Shown: positions 1 to 9,410 of the stretch, piece after piece
Position numbering within the stretch: the first letter of the stretch is position 1
Layout: the number at the start of each line of letters is the position of its first letter
Assembly (NCBI RefSeq): GCF_014856545.2
Contig: NZ_CP109811.1
Coordinates: 2,660,001 to 2,724,000 of the forward strand
Source: Mesobacillus jeotgali
GTDB lineage: Bacteria > Bacillota > Bacilli > Bacillales > Cytobacillaceae
Direction: 5' to 3'
DNA: 64,000 bases
The notes under the pieces: model-generated
The model's input: only the letters and a program-made list of their open reading frames with translations
The model's database searches: none
What the model was told of the DNA's origin: nothing
Translations under genes and position numbers: made by a program

Positions 1-819
<819 letters not shown>

Positions 820-976
820 CTATTATATAGGCTCTTATCGTAAACTTAGCTGCTATGACGATAATGATTTATTCCCCTATTCTTGACACACTTCATTAGA
901 GTCTCAATGAGAACTAGAAGTATGGAGAAGATAGGATGAGTTTCAAAAGCAACAATTAATGCAGAGTACTAGCTTG

Positions 977-988
977 GTAAACGTTTAC
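977..988. promoter_or_regulatory. LacI-family operator between repressor and glucosidase genes
   Basis: The perfect palindrome GTAAACGTTTAC lies just past the end of the LacI gene and about 180 bases upstream of the glucosidase start. The same core occurs in the repressor's own promoter, so this is probably the operator controlling the glucosidase. No clear -10/-35 pair was recognised next to it. Confidence 0.7.
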
Positions 989-991
989 GTA

Positions 992-2005
992 TCAGGTGAA
1001 TTTAATTTCCTTAACACTTTCCCGCTCAACTACTGAGTGAGGCATAATACGGCTTTCAACCCTTTTTCCTTGCTCCATCATCGTAAAAAGCATTTCTGCC
1101 GCGACCATTCCCATTTCTTCCAAAGGCTGAGCTACGGTTGTAAGCGGTGGTATCGCCATTTCCGCTATCGGCAAGTTATCGTAGCCAATAATAGAAAGAT
1201 CGTCTGGTATTTTAACTCCTAGTTTATATGCAGAAGATATAGCACCCAGGGCCAATGCGTCACTGGCGGCAAAAACAGCAGTCAAGTCAGGGGATTGCTC
1301 AAGGAGCCTTGGCAAACCAGTAAAACCATCATTAAAGGAAAACCCTTGTGAATGAATTATATTTTTATCCGTTATGTCGAGTCCTTTTAGCGCTAGCGCT
1401 TGCTTATAACCATCTATTCGCGGCTGGCCAGCTATGATATCCTCTTTATCCCCGCTGAGCATCCCGATTTTACTATGCCCCATTTTCACAAGATAATCAG
1501 TAGCAGTGAAGGCTGCGTGCTTATCATCTACCTTTACGAAAGGCAAAGGATACTGATAAGATTCGGTCGAGATCAGGACGACTGGTATTTGCATTGATTC
1601 AAGAGTATTATAATACTCCTCCGTAATGATTTCACTGACAAACAGGATACCGTCCACTCTTTTCTCGCTCAAAAGCTGTAAATATTTCATCGTTCTCTGT
1701 CCATGTGATGCCGTATTGCATACAATGACACTTGAACCAAGATGGTGGGCTGCTTCTTCTACACCGCGAAGGATTTTTGAAGAAAATTGGCTCGATACTT
1801 CAGGAAATAAAATTCCTACAGTATTGGATTTTTTACTGATTAAACTACGGGCAAATGCATTTGGCTGATATCCAAGCTCTTTAATTGCGTTAAGAACTTT
1901 TTCTTCAGTCGCTTTTGAAAATCCGCTCTGCCCATTGAGAACCCTTGATACGGTAGCAATCGAGACATTCGCATGCTTGGCTACGTCTTTTATTGTATAA
2001 CTCAT
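992..2005 (-). CDS. LacI/GalR-family transcriptional repressor
   Basis: A sugar-responsive DNA-binding repressor of 337 residues, the usual family length. Residues 1-50 form the LacI helix-turn-helix (TIKDVAKHANVSIATVSRVL), followed by the hinge helix (NAFARSLISKKS). The periplasmic-binding-protein-like effector domain starts at TVGILFPEVSS. The likely target is the downstream alpha-glucosidase, so a maltose or isomaltose type sugar is a plausible inducer; that is inference from context. The ATG follows an AAAGGG ribosome site. The gene has its own promoter overlapped by a 16-bp operator, so autorepression is likely. Confidence 0.93.
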   Translation of the reverse strand: MSYTIKDVAKHANVSIATVSRVLNGQSGFSKATEEKVLNAIKELGYQPNAFARSLISKKSNTVGILFPEVSSQFSSKILRGVEEAAHHLGSSVIVCNTASHGQRTMKYLQLLSEKRVDGILFVSEIITEEYYNTLESMQIPVVLISTESYQYPLPFVKVDDKHAAFTATDYLVKMGHSKIGMLSGDKEDIIAGQPRIDGYKQALALKGLDITDKNIIHSQGFSFNDGFTGLPRLLEQSPDLTAVFAASDALALGAISSAYKLGVKIPDDLSIIGYDNLPIAEMAIPPLTTVAQPLEEMGMVAAEMLFTMMEQGKRVESRIMPHSVVERESVKEIKFT

Positions 2006-2022
2006 TAACGATCAAACCCTTT

Positions 2023-2076
2023 ACGTAAACGTTTACGTTTCTTTTTTATAATATTACCCTTTCCGTTGAATATCAA
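2023..2076 (-). promoter_or_regulatory. Promoter of the LacI-family gene with overlapping operator
   Basis: On the minus strand TTGATA (2071-2076) and TATTAT (2048-2053) are separated by exactly 17 bases, a good sigma-A promoter. The perfect 16-bp palindrome ACGTAAACGTTTACGT (2023-2038) lies immediately downstream, around the expected transcription start and before the ribosome site. This is a classic position for autorepression. Confidence 0.8.
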
Positions 2077-2113
2077 GCCAATTGGGTAAAAAATTCATAG
2101 ATTGACCTAATAT

Positions 2114-2140
2114 AAAAAACTTGAAGGACAAAGCCTTCAA
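2114..2140 (-). terminator. Rho-independent terminator of the 53-residue gene
   Basis: A 7-bp stem TTGAAGG/CCTTCAA with a 6-base loop is followed on the minus strand by six T residues. Confidence 0.75.
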
Positions 2141-2147
2141 GCTCATT

Positions 2148-2309
2148 TTAGTTATTCTGTTGACTTTCTTCCTTTACTTTTGCCGGCATTGGTCTTACAT
2201 CGGTAGTAATACCGGTTAATACATCTCGGTCAAACTTACCTCGATCTTCACCCATACCTGGCAAAGTGTTAGCCATTGGCAGCTGTTCAAGTTCTTTTCC
2301 TCTTGGCAA
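2148..2309 (-). CDS. Small hypothetical protein, 53 residues, TTG start
   Basis: I do not recognise the family. The protein begins MPRGKELEQLPMANTLPGMG and is hydrophilic, with no membrane segment or signal peptide. The reading frame is supported by a near-perfect ribosome site (AGGAGGTG) placed 6 bases before the TTG, and by a terminator directly after the stop. The Pro/Gly/Met-rich middle and charged ends suggest a small, perhaps disordered protein. It forms a single-gene unit between the LacI gene and the phosphatase. Confidence 0.7.
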   Translation of the reverse strand: MPRGKELEQLPMANTLPGMGEDRGKFDRDVLTGITTDVRPMPAKVKEESQQNN

Positions 2310-2431
2310 TGTAGACACCTCCTGCTTTTAAAGTTCCTCATTTCGCTCGAACTAACACAGATAATTCAAGAAGGATTTTAGGAACATCTGGTGAAATTAG
2401 TAACAATACTATATTGATTAGGATGATAATG

Positions 2432-2968
2432 ATGAAAATAGGGTTGTTACGCCATTTTAAAGTGAGTTTAGGGTATCCAAATAAGCTTGTCACCTCCCGG
2501 GAGCTGCTTGTTTGGCAGCAGGAGTATAATCTGTCGCGAATCGAGGAAGTTGAAATCGATCATCAAGAGCATAAATGGGTAAGATGCTATTCAAGTGATC
2601 TAGAAAGAGCGAAAATTACTGCAACCAGAGCGTTTAATGGAGAGATCATATTTTTGGAGGACCTGCGGGAGATGTCCCTTTACCCGGTCATCAAAACCGA
2701 ATTTCGCCTGCCACTCTGGCTTCATGTAGCTTTGATCAGGCTTGCCTGGTATATGGGACACAAATCACAAAAGGAAAATAAAAAAGAAGTAATAACGAGG
2801 ATTAACAAAGTTTTGGATGAAGCGATTGCTCAGAATGAAGATATTTTAATTGTTGGCCACGGGGGAATCATGATGTTCATGAGGAAGGAGTTATTGAAAA
2901 GAGGATTTTCAGGCCCGAAATTCAACAGGCCTGAAAATGCTAAAGTTTACATTTTCAACAAAAGCTAA
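2432..2968 (+). CDS. Histidine phosphatase superfamily protein
   Basis: A 178-residue member of the phosphoglycerate-mutase-like phosphatase superfamily, which transfers phosphate through a catalytic His. The N-terminal motif is LLRHFK, where the usual RHG has Phe in place of Gly. The second catalytic His is in IVGHGGIM near residue 150. The substrate is unknown. The ATG at 2432 is preferred because AGGATGA precedes it by a suitable distance; TTG 2414 and ATG 2423 or 2429 are alternatives. It converges with the acetyltransferase, with 6 bases between stop codons. Confidence 0.8.
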   Translation: MKIGLLRHFKVSLGYPNKLVTSRELLVWQQEYNLSRIEEVEIDHQEHKWVRCYSSDLERAKITATRAFNGEIIFLEDLREMSLYPVIKTEFRLPLWLHVALIRLAWYMGHKSQKENKKEVITRINKVLDEAIAQNEDILIVGHGGIMMFMRKELLKRGFSGPKFNRPENAKVYIFNKS

Positions 2969-2974
2969 GGATGC

Positions 2975-3538
2975 TCAAATTTGAGTGTCTTTCTTTATGA
3001 TGGAGTACATCTTCACGTCATAATGGGCTCCTTTGACAAATATGAAATTCCTTAGAATGCCTTCGAATTTCATCCCGGCCTTTTCCATTACACGCTCAGA
3101 ACCAATATTTGCTACAAGGCTTTTCGCCTGAACTCTGACCAGATCCATTTCTTTCACCCCAAATCTGATGAGTTCTTTAGCAGCCTCTGTAGCAATACCT
3201 CTTCCCCAGTAGTCAACGGAAAGTGCGTAACCGATCTCTGCAGTCTTATGCTGCGGCTGCCAGGAAACAAAATCCACTGTGCCAATCAGTTTGTTGTCCT
3301 CTTTAAAATGAATGCCCCAGGGAGCAATTTTCCCTTGTTCATATAGCCCAAGGACCATCTTTACATATTCCTCAATCGCCGCTCTAGTTTCATGTTCGCT
3401 CCAGAACACATACTTTGATACTTCTGGGTTTGAAGCATATGTATGTATATCCTCAATGTCATCATATCTGATCTTTCTTAAAATCAACCGCTCCGTTTCA
3501 AGTTGTGGAAGATTTCCATAAATATCTTTTATTTGCAA
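2975..3538 (-). CDS. GNAT N-acetyltransferase (RimJ/RimL-like)
   Basis: A 187-residue acetyl-CoA-dependent acetyltransferase. The RimJ/RimL-type start (LETERLILRKIRYDDIEDIH) is followed by the acetyl-CoA loop signature GYALSVDYWGRGIATEA near residue 105 and a C-terminal KAGMKFEGILRNF. The acceptor is unknown; relatives modify ribosomal proteins or small amines. The TTG at 3538 is chosen because AGGAG lies 8 bases upstream. A second protein of the same type is found at 54225-54758. Confidence 0.85.
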   Translation of the reverse strand: MQIKDIYGNLPQLETERLILRKIRYDDIEDIHTYASNPEVSKYVFWSEHETRAAIEEYVKMVLGLYEQGKIAPWGIHFKEDNKLIGTVDFVSWQPQHKTAEIGYALSVDYWGRGIATEAAKELIRFGVKEMDLVRVQAKSLVANIGSERVMEKAGMKFEGILRNFIFVKGAHYDVKMYSIIKKDTQI

Positions 3539-3663
3539 GACTTTCACTCCTGAACATGTTCATTTACACCTCTTATATTACCCTATCCGCTTACTATTTC
3601 ATGAATGATTTGATTCGGTATAGGAAAAAGTAACGACGAGCCATTATAACAGGAGGTACAGCT

Positions 3664-3783
3664 ATGGAAAATACCCACGAATTTGTACAGAAGCTCCACG
3701 ATAAGCAAAAAAAAGACGAACAGAATAGAAAGCGGCAGGGAAAAGAAAATCCTAGTGACAAGCTGCCAAATAAACAACATTAA
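3664..3783 (+). CDS. Small protein, DUF4023-like, 39 residues
   Basis: A very hydrophilic 39-residue protein starting MENTHEFVQKLHDKQKKDEQ and ending in KLPNKQH. This resembles the DUF4023 family of short conserved Bacillus proteins as I remember it. Its function is unknown. An AGGAGGT ribosome site lies 6 bases before the ATG, and a strong terminator follows about 40 bases after the stop. Confidence 0.7.
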   Translation: MENTHEFVQKLHDKQKKDEQNRKRQGKENPSDKLPNKQH

Positions 3784-3820
3784 CTTGCCAAACGCCTTGG
3801 CCGTGAGTTCTGGCCCACTA

Positions 3821-3850
3821 AAAAATAGACCGCAGATGCGGTCTATTTTT
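3821..3850. terminator. Bidirectional terminator
   Basis: AAAAATAGACCGC and its complement flank a 4-base loop, with A and T runs at both ends. It serves the small plus-strand gene and the convergent helicase gene. Confidence 0.85.
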
Positions 3851-3858
3851 GATGTCTT

Positions 3859-5433
3859 CTACCTGCTCCTGCGGTTACTTGAACCGCCTCTCTTGGCTGT
3901 TCGCCCTCCAGGAGAGCTGGAATTCCGTCTATCTCTGCCTTGTATTTCCCGGTTTGGTCTTTCACTACTATTTCTTCTTGCTGTTTCTTTGCCTGCACGC
4001 GCTGGAGTTTTCTCCATTCTTCTTCCTTCTGAACGAGGAGGATTCGATGGAAGTCCTTCCGTAGAGTTTCTTCCTTCAAGCCTTGTTGATGGCTGATTCC
4101 TATCTCTAAAGCCCTTTTCGCCGTAACGAGCTTCACGCCTATCTTCTGTCCGTCTACGGGAAGCTGGGGCTTTATTTATTTTTTCACCACGGTGATCCCT
4201 TTCAGGTTTTTGATCGTCCCGTCTTCTCGACCGGGTATTCTTTCCCTTGTATTCACCAGAACTTTGTTTCCTTTTGCTGCCGGCACTGTAATCTTCATTA
4301 TGAGATTCAGCTATTTTGGCGTTCCCCATGTTTTTCTTCTCAATTTTTATATTGAGTTCTGTTTCAATCTGGTCCAGCAAAGGCCTGTCTTTTGGTGAAT
4401 AAAATGTTAGAGCCAGCCCTTCACTGCCTGCCCTGCCAGTACGGCCGATTCGATGGATGTAGCTTTCAGTATCCAGCGGGATGTCATAATTAAAAACATG
4501 TGTAACACCCTCTACATCAAGCCCTCTTGCGGCTACATCCGTAGCAATTAAATACTGGATCTTTGCCTCACGAAATTTTTTCATCACCTGCTCCCTTTTC
4601 GCCTGGGAGAGGTCTCCATGCAGCTCATCACAATTAAAATGGTTGGCTTTCAATGCGTCATTCAACTTGCTGACCCTTCTTTTAGTCCTGCAAAAAATGA
4701 CTCCTAAAAATGGCTGATACAATCTAAGTGACTCAATTAAATCATTTTGTTTTGCCCTGTCTGTTGTACTAATGGCAATTTGTTTGATGTTTTCCAGCGG
4801 GGCCTGGGTTTTCTCGACCTGGATATATTCTGGCTTGTACATATGTTGTTTAGCGAGCCTTTTGATTTCATCTGGCATTGTCGCTGAAAAAAGTAAGGTT
4901 TGCCTTGTTTTGGGAGTTTGTTTGATAATTTCTTCAACTTCGTTCAGGAAACCGATGTGAAGCATTTGATCCGCTTCATCCAGTACAAGAAAAGCTGCAT
5001 TTGAAAAATCAACCGTTTCCCTGCGGATATGGTCAAGCAATCTTCCGGGAGTCCCGATGACAATATGGATGTTTTTCTTTAGCTTTTTTAGCTGCGATTC
5101 AACATCCTGACCTCCATATACAGCAAGAACATTTATACCTTCATATCCTTCAATTAATTTTTTGATTTCATGTGTAATCTGCAATGCAAGTTCCCTAGTA
5201 GGGGTGACAATCAATGCTTGTATATTTGGTTTCTCGATATCGATTTTCTCCAGGATTGGCAGCACAAAGGCAAATGTTTTACCAGTACCTGTCTGGGATT
5301 GTGCAATGACATCCTTACCATCAAGCAATAAAGGTATTGCTTTCTCCTGAATTGTTGTGGGCTCCAAAATCCCCTGTTGGCTGAGCGTTTCTGCGAGTAG
5401 TTCTGATATGCCTAAAGATCTAAATTGATTCAA
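3859..5433 (-). CDS. DEAD-box ATP-dependent RNA helicase
   Basis: A 524-residue RNA helicase that remodels RNA using ATP. The Q motif region ([23 protein letters not shown]), Walker A ([10 protein letters not shown]), motif II (VLDEAD), SAT and motif VI (HRIGRTGR) are all intact. From about residue 375 the protein becomes a long Arg/Lys/Glu-rich, low-complexity tail, which usually adds nonspecific RNA binding in the CshA/CshB group. No DbpA-type RNA-binding domain is seen. TTG 5433 is preferred over TTG 5439 because AGGGA then has proper spacing. Which cold-shock helicase paralogue it corresponds to is not certain. Confidence 0.9.
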   Translation of the reverse strand: MNQFRSLGISELLAETLSQQGILEPTTIQEKAIPLLLDGKDVIAQSQTGTGKTFAFVLPILEKIDIEKPNIQALIVTPTRELALQITHEIKKLIEGYEGINVLAVYGGQDVESQLKKLKKNIHIVIGTPGRLLDHIRRETVDFSNAAFLVLDEADQMLHIGFLNEVEEIIKQTPKTRQTLLFSATMPDEIKRLAKQHMYKPEYIQVEKTQAPLENIKQIAISTTDRAKQNDLIESLRLYQPFLGVIFCRTKRRVSKLNDALKANHFNCDELHGDLSQAKREQVMKKFREAKIQYLIATDVAARGLDVEGVTHVFNYDIPLDTESYIHRIGRTGRAGSEGLALTFYSPKDRPLLDQIETELNIKIEKKNMGNAKIAESHNEDYSAGSKRKQSSGEYKGKNTRSRRRDDQKPERDHRGEKINKAPASRRRTEDRREARYGEKGFRDRNQPSTRLEGRNSTEGLPSNPPRSEGRRMEKTPARAGKETARRNSSERPNREIQGRDRRNSSSPGGRTAKRGGSSNRRSR

Positions 5434-5601
5434 ATTCAATCCCTGCTTTCTTTAATAGGCTGGGTTTGACCAACCATCCTTCTCATTATTGCTTTTTGCA
5501 AAGGAAAATATCAAGTATAGCTTATTCATATTTAACTTTATACATTTCCACCATACCGAAGTTCTGGCCACAATGTAAAAAAGATAACCATAACTATAAC
5601 C

Positions 5602-5647
5602 GAGCCAGCCTTAAGCGGTTTTTCCTGCCGCTTAATGGGTCAGGCTC
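5602..5647. other. Strong imperfect hairpin between divergent genes
   Basis: The 295-base gap 5440-5734 separates the divergent helicase and GIY-YIG genes and holds no convincing gene. At 5602-5647 GAGCC pairs with GGCTC, and inside it TTAAGCGG pairs with CCGCTTAA across a short loop. No T run follows on either strand, so it is not a standard terminator. It could be a leader structure for the helicase transcript or a small dispersed repeat. Confidence 0.5.
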
Positions 5648-5734
5648 TTTCAGATTGGGTAAAATAATAATATGTGGATTTTCACTTTTGCCTGTGGTAC
5701 GATTTACTAATTGAAGAATAGGAAGTGATTAAAA

Positions 5735-6109
5735 GTGATTAAGATTGAACTGCCAGCACCAGACGTAGTCATTACACGAAGCAAGCAATTAGGAGAAAAA
5801 GTTGAAGCGGTCATCAGCAGTGAATATGGTTTTACGGATTACCACCGGATCCCAAGGGATAAAGGCGGAATTATTATGTTCTTCGACGCCGACGATGAAT
5901 TGATGTTTGTTGGGAAAGCGCGTAAGCTTAGACCTCGCGTAAAAAAACATTTCGAAGACAATGTATCCCCAATTAAGAACCATCGTCACGAAGTCAATAA
6001 GATTGCTGTCATTACCGTGGTAGATCCTATAGACAGAGAAATTTATGAAACCTATGCAATCAATGTACTTAAAGCCAAGTATAATATTGATAAGGTATTT
6101 TATAAATAA
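5735..6109 (+). CDS. UvrC-like GIY-YIG domain protein
   Basis: A 124-residue protein resembling the N-terminal GIY-YIG nuclease domain of excinuclease UvrC, without the rest of UvrC. The characteristic stretch GGIIMFFDADDELMFVGKAR aligns with the UvrC pattern of GVY, then YVGKAK, followed by LRPRVKKHF. The GIY and YIG tyrosines are replaced by hydrophobic residues, so nuclease activity is not assured. Similar short proteins are annotated in Bacillus as nucleotide excision repair endonuclease. The start is GTG with AGGAAGTG upstream, and a terminator follows. Confidence 0.7.
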   Translation: MIKIELPAPDVVITRSKQLGEKVEAVISSEYGFTDYHRIPRDKGGIIMFFDADDELMFVGKARKLRPRVKKHFEDNVSPIKNHRHEVNKIAVITVVDPIDREIYETYAINVLKAKYNIDKVFYK

Positions 6110-6135
6110 AAGAGCCTGATTTCAGGCTCTTTTAT
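6107..6135. terminator. Bidirectional terminator after GIY-YIG gene and desR
   Basis: AAAAGAGCCTGA and TCAGGCTCTTTT form a 12-bp stem with A and T tracts on both sides, between two convergent genes. Confidence 0.85.
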
Positions 6136-6735
6136 TTACTTAAACCACCCTTTTTCCTTTGATTGGGTGATTGCTTCAATCCTGTTGGTGACTTGAAGCT
6201 TATCAAGGATTGTTGAGATATAATTCCTCACTGTGCCGGTCGTTATACTGAGCTGTCCTGCTATTTCCTTTGTATTTTTCCCATCTGCAACAAGCTCAAG
6301 CACTTCCATTTCACGTTCAGTCAGTGGATTTTCTTCGCTGTATACATCATCCATAAGTTCTGGTGCATACACACGTCTCCCACCCATCACGCTGCGGATT
6401 GAGCTTGCAAGCTCCTCTGAAGGACTATCCTTCAGCAAATAGCCACTCACCCCTGCTTTTAAGGCGCGCTGGAAATATCCTGAACGGGCAAACGTCGTCA
6501 GGATGATTACCTTGCATCCCAGCCCTTTCAGTTCTTCCGCTGCTTCTAGTCCAGTTTTTCCAGGCATTTCAATATCCATGACGCATACATCCGGGCTAAG
6601 CTCTTTTGCCAGCGCGACAGCTTCCTCTCCATTGCTCGCCTTGCCCACCACTTCCATATCATCCTCAAGACTCAACAGGGAGCCTAATGCCCCCAGCAGC
6701 ATGCGCTGATCCTCTGCAATGACAATCCGAATCAT
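6136..6735 (-). CDS. desR: Response regulator DesR (NarL/LuxR type)
   Basis: The DNA-binding half of the DesK-DesR membrane fluidity system, which activates the fatty acid desaturase gene in the cold. Of its 199 residues, the first 120 form the receiver with phosphoacceptor Asp54 (VCVMDIEMPG) and switch Thr/Lys (ILTTF, LLKDS). A LuxR-type helix-turn-helix (LTEREMEVLELVADG) ends the protein. The start ATG overlaps the desK stop codon, so the two are translationally coupled. The target site is probably the inverted repeat upstream of des at 9134-9165. Confidence 0.92.
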   Translation of the reverse strand: MIRIVIAEDQRMLLGALGSLLSLEDDMEVVGKASNGEEAVALAKELSPDVCVMDIEMPGKTGLEAAEELKGLGCKVIILTTFARSGYFQRALKAGVSGYLLKDSPSEELASSIRSVMGGRRVYAPELMDDVYSEENPLTEREMEVLELVADGKNTKEIAGQLSITTGTVRNYISTILDKLQVTNRIEAITQSKEKGWFK

Positions 6736-7871
6736 ATCAGGTCCTCCCTGTCAGTTTGTTTTAATACTTTTGGTATCTTAATCAAAAGGGTAGTACCGTC
6801 CTTAGTAAATATATCGAGGGTGCCATTCACGAACTCAAGGCGTTCTCTCATGCCATGAAGTCCACTGCCTTTGTACAAGTCCTCATCCGATATATTCCCT
6901 ACCCCATTATCACTTACTTCAGCAACCAGTTCCTTCTCTGTTTGCTTTATGGAAATGCTGCAGGTTGATGCTTTACTATGCTTGACTACGTTGGTAACTG
7001 CTTCCTTCAAACACATGCTCAGGATATTCTCTGACAGCAAGGATACATTGTTGAGATTGAATTCTTCTTCATCCCCGATAAATTTAATCTCAGCAGCCTT
7101 TAGCATTTGGCTGACATGTACTAATTCGTCGCGGACCCGGATGCCCCTCATTTCTGCAACCATTTTTCTTACTTCATTAAGCGCAGTTCTCGCCGTCTGC
7201 TGGACATCCTTCAATTCTTCTTTGGCCAGTTCGGGATCTTTACTGATTAATTTCCGTGCTAGATCACTTTTTAGCCCTATCAGCGAAAGTTTCTGACCCA
7301 GTGTATCATGTAAATCACGGGCGATCCTCTGTCTCTCTTCAATTTTAACCAAATCCGAAATTCGCTTGTTCGCATCCTCTAGCTTCTCTTCTAGTTCTCC
7401 TCGTTCATTTCTGTTATGGATACTGAATGGCAGGAGTATGACACCGATCCAAACAATCACGATAATCGGCAGCTGTCTAATGAAGAAGTCCTCCTTGAGG
7501 ACAATTTCAAAGTTAATGACGATCGATGTCCCTATAAGATGGATGAAATATAGAACAAGGAATGGAATCCGGTCTTTGATATTCCCAATAAAATAAGCGA
7601 TAAAAAACGCGAAATATATGTAACTGAATAGACTTGCCGATGCTATAGATATTCCGATTAATATACAAGTCCATAGATATACCGTCCAGCCTTTTGAGAC
7701 AAAGGCCACCCAGTATACGAGAAAGAACAATAAGGTCAGGATGATGCCGACCACTTTACCAATCGTTGTTGGCAGCTGCCATATGAAGTAAAAAGGCAAT
7801 ATACCAAGGATCGTCCAAATATATGGTGATATCCCCGTGCTTCTAAGTGAATTGAAAAACTTTTTTATCAT
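6732..7871 (-). CDS. desK: Sensor histidine kinase DesK
   Basis: A membrane thermosensor of 379 residues that phosphorylates or dephosphorylates DesR according to lipid order. Roughly the first 150 residues hold four or five membrane segments, followed by a coiled-coil linker (LEEKLEDANKRISDLVKIEE). The HisKA_3 box RIARDLHDTLGQKL places the phosphorylated His at position 188, the same number as in B. subtilis DesK. The ATP-binding N box (VVKHSKAS) and G boxes (DNGVG, GLHGMRERLE) are intact. It sits between des and desR, in the B. subtilis order. Confidence 0.92.
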   Translation of the reverse strand: MIKKFFNSLRSTGISPYIWTILGILPFYFIWQLPTTIGKVVGIILTLLFFLVYWVAFVSKGWTVYLWTCILIGISIASASLFSYIYFAFFIAYFIGNIKDRIPFLVLYFIHLIGTSIVINFEIVLKEDFFIRQLPIIVIVWIGVILLPFSIHNRNERGELEEKLEDANKRISDLVKIEERQRIARDLHDTLGQKLSLIGLKSDLARKLISKDPELAKEELKDVQQTARTALNEVRKMVAEMRGIRVRDELVHVSQMLKAAEIKFIGDEEEFNLNNVSLLSENILSMCLKEAVTNVVKHSKASTCSISIKQTEKELVAEVSDNGVGNISDEDLYKGSGLHGMRERLEFVNGTLDIFTKDGTTLLIKIPKVLKQTDREDLI

Positions 7872-7965
7872 ATCAAAACCCCAGCTTCATTCATAACTGC
7901 TTTTATTTTAACATAGGCTGTTTTCCGGAAAGAGTATTAATTTAAGAATAATAGTTCAGCTTACA

Positions 7966-8016
7966 AAAAATTACTCCCCTTATTCCAGGAAAGATAACGT
8001 CCTGATTAAGGGGAGT
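7966..8016 (-). terminator. Terminator between des and desK
   Basis: ACTCCCCTTA pairs with TAAGGGGAGT, with an inner CAGGA/TCCTG stem, and is followed on the minus strand by a run of T residues. It would separate most des transcripts from desKR. Confidence 0.75.
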
Positions 8017-8021
8017 TTAGT

Positions 8022-9056
8022 TTATAGTTCAGGCTTAGTCTGAGGTGACAATTTGCTGCTTCGCTTATATGCTTTCATTTCCTTGAAGCTGATAAATTGC
8101 TTTTTACGCTCATCCCATAAGCGGAATTTCAGTGATGTCAAGCTTGTAGAAAGTGTTATTGTCGGCACATTCTGCAAAGGCTTGGTATTCTTGTGGACTT
8201 CTTCAAGTTTATAATTTGGAACCCTCGGGCTTAAGTGGTGAACATGGTGGTAGCCGATGTTCCCAGTAATCCACTGTAGAACTTTAGGCAGCTGATAATA
8301 CGAGCTTCCTTCGACCGCAGCCCTTACATATTCCCAATCCTTATCAGCTTCGAAATATGAATCTTCAAATGTATGCTGTACATAGAAAAGCCAGATGCCG
8401 AACATTCCTGCAATGAAGAAAATCGGACCTTCTACCATGATGAATGCTTTCCAGCCAATTGTCCAGATCAGAAGACCAGCAATTCCAAAAATCAACACAT
8501 TCGTTAAATATGTGTTCAGGCGCTCTTTCATTCTTGCACCTTTCCTGTTGAAACGGTTCGTGATTAAAACAATATAAATCGGGCCCAATACGAACATTAC
8601 AAATGGATTGCGGTACAATCTGTATGCAATCTTCTTCAACATCGGGGCAGCCATGTATTCATCAACTGTCAGTACCCATATGTCGCCTGTCCCACGCTTG
8701 TCCAAGTTGCTGCTTGTTGCGTGGTGGACAGAATGCTCATGCCCCCACTGGCTATAAGGGAACAAGGTCAAGACTCCAGTCAGCGTACCTACCACTTTAT
8801 TGGCTGTACGGTTTTTGAAGAATGAGTGGTGAGTACAGTCATGGAAGATGATAAATATCCTGATCATGAAACCAGCGGCGAGAACGGCGATCCCAAGTGT
8901 CAGTAAATACGAAATTTCAAGGCTTTGATAGGCCAGAAACCATAATAACAAAAATGGAACGACCGTATTGATTATTTGGATGATACTATCTTTAGTGTTA
9001 GAGCTCTCATAAGGGGCGACCTGTTTTCTAAGTTCTTTTGCATTGTGAGTTGCCAT
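8022..9056 (-). CDS. des: Membrane fatty acid desaturase Des (acyl-lipid delta-5 type)
   Basis: Introduces a cis double bond into acyl chains of membrane phospholipids using a di-iron centre, keeping the membrane fluid in the cold. The 344-residue protein has the three histidine boxes of the family: HDCTHHSFF at 72-80, HEHSVHH at 106-112 and HHVHH at 270-274. Hydrophobic segments lie around residues 30-70, 85-100 and 185-225. The delta-5 specificity is taken from the B. subtilis orthologue. Expression is probably driven by DesR from the inverted repeats upstream. Confidence 0.92.
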   Translation of the reverse strand: MATHNAKELRKQVAPYESSNTKDSIIQIINTVVPFLLLWFLAYQSLEISYLLTLGIAVLAAGFMIRIFIIFHDCTHHSFFKNRTANKVVGTLTGVLTLFPYSQWGHEHSVHHATSSNLDKRGTGDIWVLTVDEYMAAPMLKKIAYRLYRNPFVMFVLGPIYIVLITNRFNRKGARMKERLNTYLTNVLIFGIAGLLIWTIGWKAFIMVEGPIFFIAGMFGIWLFYVQHTFEDSYFEADKDWEYVRAAVEGSSYYQLPKVLQWITGNIGYHHVHHLSPRVPNYKLEEVHKNTKPLQNVPTITLSTSLTSLKFRLWDERKKQFISFKEMKAYKRSSKLSPQTKPEL

Positions 9057-9096
9057 CTTGTTAAAAATTCCCCTTTCGGATTTGTTAGTTAACCAA

Positions 9097-9165
9097 ATTA
9101 TAAATAAGGGAAATGATTCTGTGCAGTAGCAGGTGTCATATATGACACATGATAAATGTCATGTG
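9097..9165 (-). promoter_or_regulatory. des promoter with DesR-type operator
   Basis: A TATAAT -10 box lies at 9097-9102 on the minus strand, with a poor -35 (TGCACA), as expected for an activated promoter. Upstream are two inverted repeats: the perfect palindrome TGTCATATATGACA (9134-9147) and CACATGA/TCATGTG (9146-9165). Their distance from the expected start is about -40 to -75, similar to the region DesR covers at B. subtilis des. The TGTCAT/ATGACA half-site occurs three times. Confidence 0.75.
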
Positions 9166-9184
9166 CCAGTTAAACTCTCCCTCA

Positions 9185-9206
9185 AAACCTTGATATACCA
9201 AGGTTT
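9185..9206. repeat. Inverted repeat upstream of des
   Basis: AAACCTTG and CAAGGTTT flank six bases and are followed on the plus strand by ATTTTTAC. This could be a weak plus-strand terminator or a protein-binding site. The rest of the 9166-9410 gap is AT-rich and I see nothing else in it. Confidence 0.4.
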
Positions 9207-9410
9207 ATTTTTACGACCAGGTAATAATATTTGTTAATATTTTTTTAGTGACGATTAATTAACTTCCTAAATATGAGAGACTTTTTTATAAATTGTTAAA
9301 ACCTCCTTCAATCATGCAGCATTTTTTCACCTGAAAAATTACCCGCCAATTTCAATTTTAAAACCATTAATTCACTGTGTTTCGCGACAATCACATCATC
9401 TTTTAGCACT

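Noticed and set aside
950..972. Possible cDNA adaptor contamination (AAGCAACAATTAATGCAGAGTACT resembles a template-switching primer)
   Set aside because: Only about ten bases match in a row and the flanks are continuous genomic sequence.
5466..5714. Plus-strand open frame of 82 codons upstream of the GIY-YIG gene
   Set aside because: It spans the hairpin, has no ribosome site and shows noncoding composition.
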